Source: Bacteroidota bacterium (GTDB lineage: Bacteria; Bacteroidota; Bacteroidia; Chitinophagales; Chitinophagaceae). From it: a DNA stretch of 64,000 nt. Made by a program: the position numbers and the translations under genes. The stretch's first letter is position 1. Each line of letters begins with the position of its first letter. This document shows positions 18,495-27,400 of this stretch, piece after piece. The notes under the pieces are model-generated. The model did no database searches, was not told where the DNA came from, and saw only the letters and a program-made list of their open reading frames with translations. The stretch covers positions 21,128 through 85,127 of the forward strand of contig JAEWKK010000026.1 in the NCBI GenBank assembly GCA_023386045.1, given 5' to 3'.

Positions 18495-19595
18495 ATGCAA
18501 ACTGAAACACTAAAAAATGTACCCGGCTTCGAGATCAAACAATACCTGCGGGTAGCTTCGATCTCCAACAAAACTGCTTATTCCTTTTTGTACATAGGTA
18601 ATGACGACAGTAACCTCCATTTTCTATCAGACAGTTTTGAGAATGGCGTTTCTGTTTTGAATTTTGATGGTGCAAAAAAACTGCTGCGCCCTCAAAGCCT
18701 GGAGCGCACGGATGTTATCATCATCGACCTTCCCTATAGCGAAAAAGAACTCAACGAATTTCATTCCTTTTTAAAGAACAGGGAACTGGTTTCCATTCCG
18801 GTTCTTTTCAATGCCCAACAGGTAAAGAATATCCAGACAGCCAAAACACATCCCCTGGTTGATGATGTAATTGACCTGAAGAACTGGCAATTTGATTTCT
18901 CCAGCAAGGTTGCTTTCCTGAAAAAGATCAAGGAACAGGATGTGGCTGCCGGTAAAAAGCAAAAAATTCAACCGGAAAGATCCATTAGCAAAAGGTTATT
19001 TGACATCCTGGTTGCTTCTATGCTGCTCATTTTATTGCTTCCCGTTTTACTCCTCGTGGCTATTGCCATCAGGATAGAGTCCAGAGGTCCTATTTTCTAT
19101 AATTCAAAAAGAGCTGGAAGAGGATTCCGCATCTTTAATTTTTACAAATTCAGGACTATGGAGGTCAATGCCGATAAAAAGGTAGAGGCCCTCCAGCACC
19201 TGAATCAGTACGCACAGCAGTCCAGTGGTGCCAATTTCTTCAAGATCACCAATGATCCCCGTATTACAAAAGTGGGCAGGTTCCTCAGGAATACCAGCCT
19301 TGATGAATTGCCTCAGCTTTTCAACGTGCTGAAAGGTGATATGTCCCTCGTAGGCAACAGGCCTTTGCCTCTTTATGAAGCCTCAACACTGACTACCAAT
19401 GAATTTGTAGAGCGTTTCATGGCACCTGCAGGCATTACCGGTCTCTGGCAGATCAAGAAAAGAGGCCAGGCAGAAATGTCATGTGAAGAGCGCATCAGCC
19501 TTGATATTTCTTATGCCCGCAAATGCAGCATGCTCTATGATCTGTGGATCATGGCCAATACACCCAAAGCCTTACTCCAAAAAAGCGATGTCTGA
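18495..19595 (+). CDS. Initiating sugar transferase with receiver-like N-terminal domain
   Basis: Residues about 170-366 form a bacterial sugar transferase (WcaJ/PglC-type phosphoglycosyltransferase) that loads the first sugar phosphate onto the polyprenyl-phosphate carrier. Visible are one membrane segment (LFDILVASMLLILLLPVLLL), GPIFYNSKRAGRGFRIFNFY, KFRTM, TSLDELPQLFNVLKGDMSLVG and RPLPLYE. Instead of the four-helix membrane domain of WcaJ-type enzymes, the first 150 residues are soluble. They resemble a degenerate receiver (SFLYIGNDDSNLHFL; DVIIIDLPYSEKEL; SIPVLFNA). It follows the stand-alone receiver by 26 bp and precedes a GT2 gene by 39 bp. Confidence 0.88.
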   Translation: MQTETLKNVPGFEIKQYLRVASISNKTAYSFLYIGNDDSNLHFLSDSFENGVSVLNFDGAKKLLRPQSLERTDVIIIDLPYSEKELNEFHSFLKNRELVSIPVLFNAQQVKNIQTAKTHPLVDDVIDLKNWQFDFSSKVAFLKKIKEQDVAAGKKQKIQPERSISKRLFDILVASMLLILLLPVLLLVAIAIRIESRGPIFYNSKRAGRGFRIFNFYKFRTMEVNADKKVEALQHLNQYAQQSSGANFFKITNDPRITKVGRFLRNTSLDELPQLFNVLKGDMSLVGNRPLPLYEASTLTTNEFVERFMAPAGITGLWQIKKRGQAEMSCEERISLDISYARKCSMLYDLWIMANTPKALLQKSDV

Positions 19596-19634
19596 GATTT
19601 AGCTGTAAATCTTTAATTTTAGTCCGAACCCCTT

Positions 19635-20537
19635 ATGCCCACTGTACAGCCATTGGTATCTGTCATTACCCTTAACTGGAATGGCCTGGAAGTCACAACT
19701 GAACTCCTGCGCTCTATCCAAAAGCACAATACTTATCCCAATATCGAGGTCATTGTAGTGGACAACGCCTCTACAGTTGACCCTACACCTGCTCTTACCA
19801 GTGTTTATCCTGGCCTGAAAGTGATCCGCAACCAACAAAACCTGGGTTTCAGTGCCGGTAACAATGTGGGCATCAGGGCTGCCAAAGGCGATTATCTTTT
19901 TATTATCAATAACGATACTGAATTCACACCAGGACTGATTGAAGGCCTGCTGGATGTTTTCACCAAATACCCGGATGCGGGCATCGCCAGTCCCAAATTC
20001 CATTACTTTTTCCACAAAGGCACGATTGAATATGCCGGATACCAGTCGGTAAATATTTTTACGGGCAGGAATGGCATGATCGGATGCAAGGAAAAAGATG
20101 AAGGCCAGTATAATGAGATCACACCCACGTATTATGCTCATGGTGGTGCAATGATGGTCCCCCGGAAAGTAGTGGAAGAAGTGGGCCTGCTCCACGAGGG
20201 ATTTTTCCTTTATTATGAAGAATTTGACTGGTGTAACCAGATCAAAAAAAAGGGCTACAAGGTCTATTACCAGCCTGACTCGCTGATCTATCACAAAGAG
20301 TCAATGACAACAGGAAAAGAAAGTCCGCTTAAAACCTATTATATCACCCGTAATCGCATCCTGTATATGCGCAGGAATGTACCACTGCCGGGGCTTTTGG
20401 TTTTTCTTGCTTATTTTGCCCTGTTTACGATACCAAAAAATACCCTGCAATTTGTTCTGAAAAAACAAAAGGATCATTTGAGGTCATTCTGGAAAGGTAT
20501 CCTGTGGCATTTTAATTCTAAAATCACTTTTAACTAA
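19635..20537 (+). CDS. Family 2 glycosyltransferase (rhamnosyltransferase-like)
   Basis: This 300-residue GT-A fold enzyme has SVITLNWNGLEVTTELLRSI and VIVVDNASTVD at the nucleotide-binding end, a DxD-like FIINNDTEF, and GGAMMVPRKVVEEVG with YYEEFDWCNQIKKKGYK near the active site. These features resemble WbbL/RfbF-type rhamnosyltransferases, but the sugar is not certain. A short hydrophobic segment near residue 250 may associate with the membrane. It is third in the EPS operon, and the next ATG lies 5 bp after its stop. Confidence 0.87.
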   Translation: MPTVQPLVSVITLNWNGLEVTTELLRSIQKHNTYPNIEVIVVDNASTVDPTPALTSVYPGLKVIRNQQNLGFSAGNNVGIRAAKGDYLFIINNDTEFTPGLIEGLLDVFTKYPDAGIASPKFHYFFHKGTIEYAGYQSVNIFTGRNGMIGCKEKDEGQYNEITPTYYAHGGAMMVPRKVVEEVGLLHEGFFLYYEEFDWCNQIKKKGYKVYYQPDSLIYHKESMTTGKESPLKTYYITRNRILYMRRNVPLPGLLVFLAYFALFTIPKNTLQFVLKKQKDHLRSFWKGILWHFNSKITFN

Positions 20538-20542
20538 GAGAT

Positions 20543-22444
20543 ATGTGTGGCATTGCCGGATTTATTGATTTCAACAAGAGGGGTTCCGAAGAACTGCTGC
20601 GGAAGATGACAGATGCCATGATCCATCGTGGTCCTGATGATGCGGGTTACGAAGTTTATGAGTCACCATCAGCCCGTATAGGTTTCGGACAGAGAAGGTT
20701 GTCCATTCTTGACCTCTCGCCTCTCGGTCACCAGCCCATGCATTACAAGGAACTGACAGTTGATTTTAATGGTGAGATCTATAATTTTAAAGAGATACGC
20801 AAAGAACTGGAAGATAAAGGTTACCAGTTTAAATCCTGGTCAGATACGGAAGTGATCCTGAAAGGATATGAATGCTGGGGACTGGATGTGGTGCACAAAT
20901 TCGTGGGTATGTTTGCCATTGCTCTTTTTGATAAAGAGAAGCAAGAGGTGATCTTCATCCGCGACCGTGCGGGAGTAAAGCCCTTATATTATTACTGGAA
21001 CAACGATCTTTTCCTTTTTGGCTCGGAGCTGAAAGCTTTTTACCAGCACCCGGAGTTTGAAAAGAAAATTGATGTAAACAGTCTGGCGCTTTTTCTTCAA
21101 TACAGTTATATCCCCGCTCCGCATACCATCTTTCATAATACATATAAATTATTGCCCGGCCACATGCTGGTGCTGGACCTCAAAAACAAATCCCGCGAGA
21201 TCAAAAAATACTGGGATGTTTTTGATCATTACAATAAACCCAAGATCAGCATCACAGATGAAGATGCCATTGATGAAACTGACCGTCTTTTGAAGAAGGC
21301 TTACGAATACAGGATGGTGGCTGATGTACCCGTAGGCATTTTTCTAAGTGGTGGTTATGACAGCTCCAGTGTGGCTGCCCTTCTTCAAACAGGAAGAACC
21401 GAAAAGCTGAAAACTTTCACCATCGGGTTTCATGAAAATGAATTCAATGAAGCGCCTGAAGCCAAAAAGATCGCCGATTACCTGGGAACCGATCATACAG
21501 AATGGTACCTCACTGCAAACGAAGCAGCTGGTGTGCTGCATCATTTGCCGGAGATCTATGATGAACCCTTTGCCGATAATTCAACAGTGCCCACGGTATT
21601 GGTGAGCAAATTAGCCAGGCAACAGGTAACGGTGGCATTGAGCGCCGATGGCGGAGACGAGATCTTTGGAGGATATAATAAATTCAACCAGGCGGAAAAA
21701 TATACTACCAAATTGCCGGCAGCACTGCAATCGGTACTTAGTGGAACCATGTCGCTCATCAACCCCGAGCACATTCCGTATTTTAATAAGAAGTATAATT
21801 TCCCCACACGTTATGAAAAAATGAAGCTGATATGGAAATCACATGATCCGATATCAGCAGTGAAATACATCAGTCAGTACATCACCGAATCAGAAGTAGA
21901 ATCTTTCCTGGGCAAGCCTTTTGAACGTTACCATACACATTTTGATGATGGAGCAAGGCTGATCAAAAATGATGGAATTACCAACAGGCTGCTGGCGGTG
22001 GATTACAAAACTTTTTTGGTAGATAATAACCTGGTGAAAGTAGATCGTGCTACCATGTCGGTAAGTCTTGAAGGCAGGGAACCCATGCTCGATCATAAAG
22101 TGATCGAATACCTTTCGCAGCTGCCTTCATCTTTCAAGATCCGCGATGGAGTGAATAAATGGTTGCTGAAACAGGTGGTGCATCGCTATATTCCCAAAGA
22201 ACTGATGGAGCGACCCAAGCGTCCCTTCATTGCACCTCTTATGGTCTGGTTCAGGGATGACCTGAGTGAACAGTTGAAATATTATCTGAGCGAAAGGGCT
22301 CTGTCAAAGACCAATATGTTTGATCACGAACCTATCATCCGCCTGCGTGATCAATACCTGGCCGGAAGAAAAGTGAATTACCAGAAGCTCTGGCAGGTGC
22401 TGGTTTTCCAGCTATGGTATAATCAGTGGATCGAAAAACTATAA
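20543..22444 (+). CDS. asnB: Asparagine synthase-like glutamine amidotransferase
   Basis: This 633-residue enzyme has an N-terminal class II glutaminase domain (MCGIAGFIDF, with Cys2 as the nucleophile; DFNGEIYNF) and a C-terminal synthetase domain with the ATP-pyrophosphatase loop FLSGGYDSSS. ALSADGGDEIFGGY and DRATMSVSLEGREPMLDH are also typical. The family makes asparagine from aspartate. Copies inside polysaccharide clusters are often thought to amidate uronic-acid sugars, and the position here, tightly packed between two glycosyltransferase genes (5 and 22 bp), makes that reading likely. The choice cannot be settled from sequence. Confidence 0.9.
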   Translation: MCGIAGFIDFNKRGSEELLRKMTDAMIHRGPDDAGYEVYESPSARIGFGQRRLSILDLSPLGHQPMHYKELTVDFNGEIYNFKEIRKELEDKGYQFKSWSDTEVILKGYECWGLDVVHKFVGMFAIALFDKEKQEVIFIRDRAGVKPLYYYWNNDLFLFGSELKAFYQHPEFEKKIDVNSLALFLQYSYIPAPHTIFHNTYKLLPGHMLVLDLKNKSREIKKYWDVFDHYNKPKISITDEDAIDETDRLLKKAYEYRMVADVPVGIFLSGGYDSSSVAALLQTGRTEKLKTFTIGFHENEFNEAPEAKKIADYLGTDHTEWYLTANEAAGVLHHLPEIYDEPFADNSTVPTVLVSKLARQQVTVALSADGGDEIFGGYNKFNQAEKYTTKLPAALQSVLSGTMSLINPEHIPYFNKKYNFPTRYEKMKLIWKSHDPISAVKYISQYITESEVESFLGKPFERYHTHFDDGARLIKNDGITNRLLAVDYKTFLVDNNLVKVDRATMSVSLEGREPMLDHKVIEYLSQLPSSFKIRDGVNKWLLKQVVHRYIPKELMERPKRPFIAPLMVWFRDDLSEQLKYYLSERALSKTNMFDHEPIIRLRDQYLAGRKVNYQKLWQVLVFQLWYNQWIEKL

Positions 22445-22466
22445 CCGACATTTTATTGTTTGAGGA

Positions 22467-23630
22467 ATGAGTGTAATGACCAAAGAAATGCCTGTAACAA
22501 AAGTGGCTGAAGGAAAAAAGATTAGGATACTTGAAGGCATCCGCCAGGGAAAGATTGGTGGTGGAGAAAGTTATTTATTAAGCCTGGTAGAAAATCTTGA
22601 CCGCACTGTTTTTGAACCTGTGGTACTTTCTTTCACAGATGGTCCGATGGTTGACCGATTGAGATCACTTAACATTACTACGCATGTCATCTACACAGAA
22701 AAGCCTTTTGACTTCAGGGTATGGAAGAAAGTAAAGCAGCTGATGATTGATGAAGACATTGACATTGTTCATGCTCATGGAACAAGGGCTAATTCCAATA
22801 TGTTCTGGTCAGCAAAACAATTGAAGCTTCCACTGATCTATACCTGTCATGCCTGGTCGTTTCACCTGGACCAAAACCCTGTTGTAAAGAAAATCAGGAT
22901 ACTGAGTGAAAGATTTCTTACCAGCAAAACTGATGTGAATATTTGTGGCTGTATTGCCAATAAAGAAACAGGGAAAAAACTTCTTGGGAATTTTGATGCC
23001 GTAGTGATCAATAATTCTGTTGATGCCAAAAAGTTCAACCCTTATAGCAATTATAAAGATCTCAGGCCAGAACTGGGTCTGAAGAAAGATGATATAGTGA
23101 TTGCTTCCATTGCAAGGTTTACTTTACAAAAGCAGCCGCTCAAACTGATTGCGGCATTTGCTGAAGTAGCGAAACGTATTCCCAATGCAAGACTGCTAAT
23201 GGTGGGTGATGGCGAGCAAAAAGAAAAAGCAATCACTTTAATAAAAGAACTGGGAATTGACAGCAAAGTAATATTGCAGCCATTTCGTAATGATGTTCCC
23301 GACCTGCTGGCGAATGTTGACATATTTGTATTGCCTTCTTTATGGGAAGCTTTTCCTATTGCATTACTGGAAGCCATGTCCATGGGTAAGGCAGTAATAG
23401 GCACAAATGTTGACGGAACACCTGAAATTATTGAAGCCGGACAGAATGGTTTGTTGATAGAGATTGATGAACTTGAAAAGAACCTGGCAAAAGCCATGAT
23501 CCAACTTTGTGAAGATGGATCTCTAAGAGAAAAATTGCAGCAGAATGCTTTGAAAAGTATTTACAACAGGTACAATGTTGAAACACTTGCACGCCGGAAC
23601 GAAGAAGTTTATCGTTCCCTGATAAAATAA
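22467..23630 (+). CDS. Family 4 glycosyltransferase
   Basis: The 387-residue protein is a GT-B fold retaining glycosyltransferase. The N-terminal half has GGGESYLLSLVENL and DIVHAHGTRANSN. The C-terminal donor half has IASIARFTLQKQPLKLIAAF, LMVGDGEQKEKA, and PSLWEAFPIALLEAMSMGKAV with the EX7E-type glutamates, then GTPEIIEAGQNGLL. The likely role is adding a sugar to the lipid-linked EPS intermediate on the cytoplasmic side. It is fifth in the operon, and the methyltransferase starts 2 bp after its stop. Confidence 0.9.
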   Translation: MSVMTKEMPVTKVAEGKKIRILEGIRQGKIGGGESYLLSLVENLDRTVFEPVVLSFTDGPMVDRLRSLNITTHVIYTEKPFDFRVWKKVKQLMIDEDIDIVHAHGTRANSNMFWSAKQLKLPLIYTCHAWSFHLDQNPVVKKIRILSERFLTSKTDVNICGCIANKETGKKLLGNFDAVVINNSVDAKKFNPYSNYKDLRPELGLKKDDIVIASIARFTLQKQPLKLIAAFAEVAKRIPNARLLMVGDGEQKEKAITLIKELGIDSKVILQPFRNDVPDLLANVDIFVLPSLWEAFPIALLEAMSMGKAVIGTNVDGTPEIIEAGQNGLLIEIDELEKNLAKAMIQLCEDGSLREKLQQNALKSIYNRYNVETLARRNEEVYRSLIK

Positions 23631-23632
23631 TT

Positions 23633-24394
23633 ATGGTTATGACGATGGAATACAACAGGATCGCAGACATCAAGCGCTTGCAGTTTATTGTGAGCACATT
23701 GAAAAAACACCTGCCGCCGGGTGCTACCGTGCTTGATGTAGGTTGTGGTAATGGAATTATCTCAAGAGGAATCGGGAAAGAAGGATTTAATGTTTTTGGT
23801 ATCGACATCAGTGACAAGGCCATTGAAAAAGCAAAGTCACTCACTACTCTTCCCAATGTAAGATTTGAACAGGTGAGCGCTGAGCAGTTGGTGGCTGATG
23901 GAAAAAAATATGATGCAGTGATCTGCAGTGAAGTGCTGGAACACCTGAACCAACCGGAGAAATTATTGAAAGTACTTTACCAGTCGCTTACCGACCAGGG
24001 AATACTGATAGTTACAGTTCCCAATGGTAAGGGTCCAAGGGAAAGCTTTGTTACCAAACCTGTGATCCGTATGCAACGCAACAATAGTTTCATGTGGCGC
24101 ATGTTGCCCAAGGTTAAAAAAGCATTGGGATATACCGGCACAACTGTGCAATCAGATGCGGATGACCTCACGCATGTGCAGTTTTTTACCAAAAAGTCTT
24201 TGGAACAACTGGCTGAAGCAAATCAATTTAAAATCGTACGTTTTGGCGTGACCAATTTTATTGATGATGTGTTTCCGTTCTCATTACTGACCAAGCGCAT
24301 GCGGTTTTTACAAAAGGCCGATGCAGCACTGGCGGACCGGCTGCCACACAGCTTTGCCGGAAGCTTTGTTACGGTATGGCAAAAAAAGAACTGA
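23633..24394 (+). CDS. Class I SAM-dependent methyltransferase
   Basis: The 253-residue product has the motif VLDVGCGNGIISRGIGKEG (about 34-52) that binds SAM. The second acidic loop is FGIDISDKAIEKAK, and AVICSEVLEHL is typical of UbiG/UbiE-like small-molecule methyltransferases. Being the last gene of the EPS operon, it may methylate a sugar of the repeat unit; this is inference. Three in-frame ATGs lie within the first five codons, so the precise start is open. A strong bidirectional terminator follows 17 bp after its stop. Confidence 0.87.
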   Translation: MVMTMEYNRIADIKRLQFIVSTLKKHLPPGATVLDVGCGNGIISRGIGKEGFNVFGIDISDKAIEKAKSLTTLPNVRFEQVSAEQLVADGKKYDAVICSEVLEHLNQPEKLLKVLYQSLTDQGILIVTVPNGKGPRESFVTKPVIRMQRNNSFMWRMLPKVKKALGYTGTTVQSDADDLTHVQFFTKKSLEQLAEANQFKIVRFGVTNFIDDVFPFSLLTKRMRFLQKADAALADRLPHSFAGSFVTVWQKKN

Positions 24395-24410
24395 AGTATT
24401 GAAAAATAAA

Positions 24411-24433
24411 AAAGGTGGGCATAACCCACCTTT
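24411..24433. terminator. Bidirectional intrinsic terminator
   Basis: AAAGGTGGG and CCCACCTTT form a perfect 9-bp stem around a 5-base loop (CATAA). A run of seven T follows on the plus strand, and a run of T follows on the minus strand (the A-rich 24402-24413). It sits between the stops of the convergent methyltransferase and the giant esterase protein, so it would end both transcripts. Confidence 0.88.
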
Positions 24434-24451
24434 TTTTATGAATTGACAGGA

Positions 24452-27400
24452 TTAATGCTTGATGAATTTTAATCCGGTTTGTGTATCAATATCAACTTTA
24501 ACTACAATCACATAAGTTCCCTGCACAAGATTAGAAACATTGATCTTTCTTTCCATGATCTTTTGTGTTCTAACAAAATCTTCTGCGTAAACCAGTGATC
24601 CTCTTGAATCATAGATCCTGATACCCGACTGGCTTTTTTCTGTTTGTGCTACAATTCTGACATTGACCTCTGTGGTGGCAGGATTTGGATATAAGGTTGT
24701 ATTGGTAAATATTCTTGCATTATTAACCACCATTACTTTAATGGTATCACGTCCCACAGCACCCCAATTATCAGTGACCCTTAATTCAAATTCATAAGTA
24801 CCTTCCACCAGGTTGCTCAACTCTGTTGAAGCCATGTTAGGTGTAAGAATATTGTATTGTATCGGTCCGCTGATCTTAGTCCATTTATAAGATGTAATAG
24901 TTCCATCCGGGTCAGTTCCATCACCTGCAATACTGGCTGTATCCTGTGGCCATAGGATGGTCCTGTCCTGTCCTGCATGTGCATGTGGTGGCATATTTGC
25001 TGATGCCGGGCTAACGGTTATCAGGACAGTATCTTTCCCTGTTGCGCCATCATCATCTGTTACGGTTAATTCAAAACCATATACAGATCCCTGCAGTAAT
25101 CCGGAAACCATGGTCTGCGCCTGGTTGTTATCAGCAATATTATAAACTACCGGCCCGCTGATCTTCGTCCACTTGTAAGAAACAATACTTCCATCAGTAT
25201 CAGTTCCGCTTCCAGACAAAAGTGCTGAAGTGGTTGGGAAAATGATCTGCTGGTCATTGCCGGCATTGGCAACAGGGGGATTGTTTACAGATGGAACAGC
25301 AGCATTTACCGTCACCATCACAGTATCTTTTCCAGTTGCTCCATTATTATCCGTAACTACCAGTTCAAACTGATAAACACCCTGCACAAGGCTGCTGATC
25401 ATTGTTTGTGGTTGCGTGGATGATACGATCACAAAAGAAGCTGGTCCCGATATCTTATTCCACACATAACTAACAACGGTACCATCAGCATCTGAGCCGC
25501 TTCCGTTCAGCATCACATTGTCCACCGGAAGTGTTATGGTAATATCAGTACCAGCATTAGCCACTGGAACCTGATTAACAGGAGTTACCGAATTCACAGT
25601 GATCATTACTGTGTCCATATCAACTGCACCTCCATTATCTGTTACTTTCAATTCAAAATAATATACTCCCTGTACCAGTGTGGTAACCGTGGTTTGTGCC
25701 TGGCTGGCATTCAGAATATTGAATGAGGAAGGTCCTGCTATTTTAGTCCACTGATAAGAGGCAATTGTTCCATCCTGGTCAGTTGCGCTTCCATTCAATG
25801 GAACACTGTTCACTGGTAATGTAATCACAACATCAGTCCCGGCATTGGCAACAGGTGGAAGATTTACTGCAGCCAGCACAGTCACCTGAACCACATCAAC
25901 AGCTGTTGCGGCTCCATTATCTGTTACCGTTAACTGAAACTCATACACACCTGCCTGCAGACCGGTGATTGCCGTCTGAGCCTGTGTGGGCGATGTAATA
26001 ACAAATGAGGCAGGTCCACTGATCTTTGTCCAGCTATATGAATTGATGGTTCCATCACTGTCTGTACCGCTACCATTTAATTGGGTACTGTTAACAGGAA
26101 GCTGAATAGTGATGTCATTTCCTGCATTAGCAACAGGAGGCAGGTTTTGACCTGGCAATACCGTGATCATCAAAGTGTCCCTTGCAGGTGCATCAAAATT
26201 ATCTGTGACTTTAAATTCAAAAAGGTAAACACCCTGGGCCAGGTTGGTAATGCTGGTCTGTGGGTTATTGGGAGATGCAATAGTAAACTGTGAAGGCCCG
26301 CTTATTTTAGTCCAGGTGAATGTAGATAAGGTTCCATCAACATCAGAAGCAATACCATTTACATTCACAGAATTTACAGGCAGCGTGATGGTTTGATCAG
26401 GACCTGCATTGGCCGTAGGTGCAATGTTCACGTCAACCCTTGTCGTATCCTTATCAACAGCACCATGTTGGTCAGTTACCTTCAATTCAAAAAGATAGAT
26501 ACCTGGAACCAGGTTGCTGGCAGTTGTTACGGGTTGATTAGCACTGGAGAATGAATAATTCGCCGGTCCCTGGATCTTAGTCCAACTGAAACTCAGCGTA
26601 TCACCATCAGGATCAATAGCACTTCCATTCAATGTTAAAGATGTAACCGGCAGCGTGATCACTTTATAAGGACCTGCATTGGTGATTGGAGGATTATTAG
26701 GTGTATTGAAGAATACCTGTACATCATCCGAGGCTGTCATTCCATTATTATCAGTTACTGTCAGCCTGAGTGTATAAGTTCCCGGCAGCAGGCTGGTTAA
26801 CATTGTGTGTGCACTGTCGGCATGAACAATATTAAATGAGGAAGGTCCTCCAATTTTTTCCCAATGAAAAGCTACGATGGAGCCATCATGATCAGTACCT
26901 GAACCCAAAAGCATCACACTATCAATTGTTATGGTAGTATCATTACCTGCATTTGCAGAAGGAGGCATATTGGGAACAGGACTGGTGCAAAGACTATCAA
27001 ACACCGGCCAGTACTGGTTAAGAGTTGTATACCAGAACGGATCAATTTTAGCAGGTGAGCCGTTCAATTTCGTGTTATTACAAATCTTGTTATTGGTTGT
27101 CCAATCTTCTGCAGGACCCCACCATCCGATCTGGATGATACCATCCGGAGCTATGGTTGATGCATTGACACCTACTTTATTATCCTTATAAAATATGGTC
27201 TTTGTATAATGAGGAATGCTGTTCCTTGTTGTTGCCTGGATATTTCCTGGAAGCGACATGGTGTTCTTCAACCAGTGACCCGGCAATGCAGTTGTATTGG
27301 TAGAAGCAGCAAGTGCGTTGATGTCCACTGTAGGATCGATCTTCAGATAACCACTCGAATCGATCACATTGTTATAAACAAATGAACTGTCGGCACCCAA

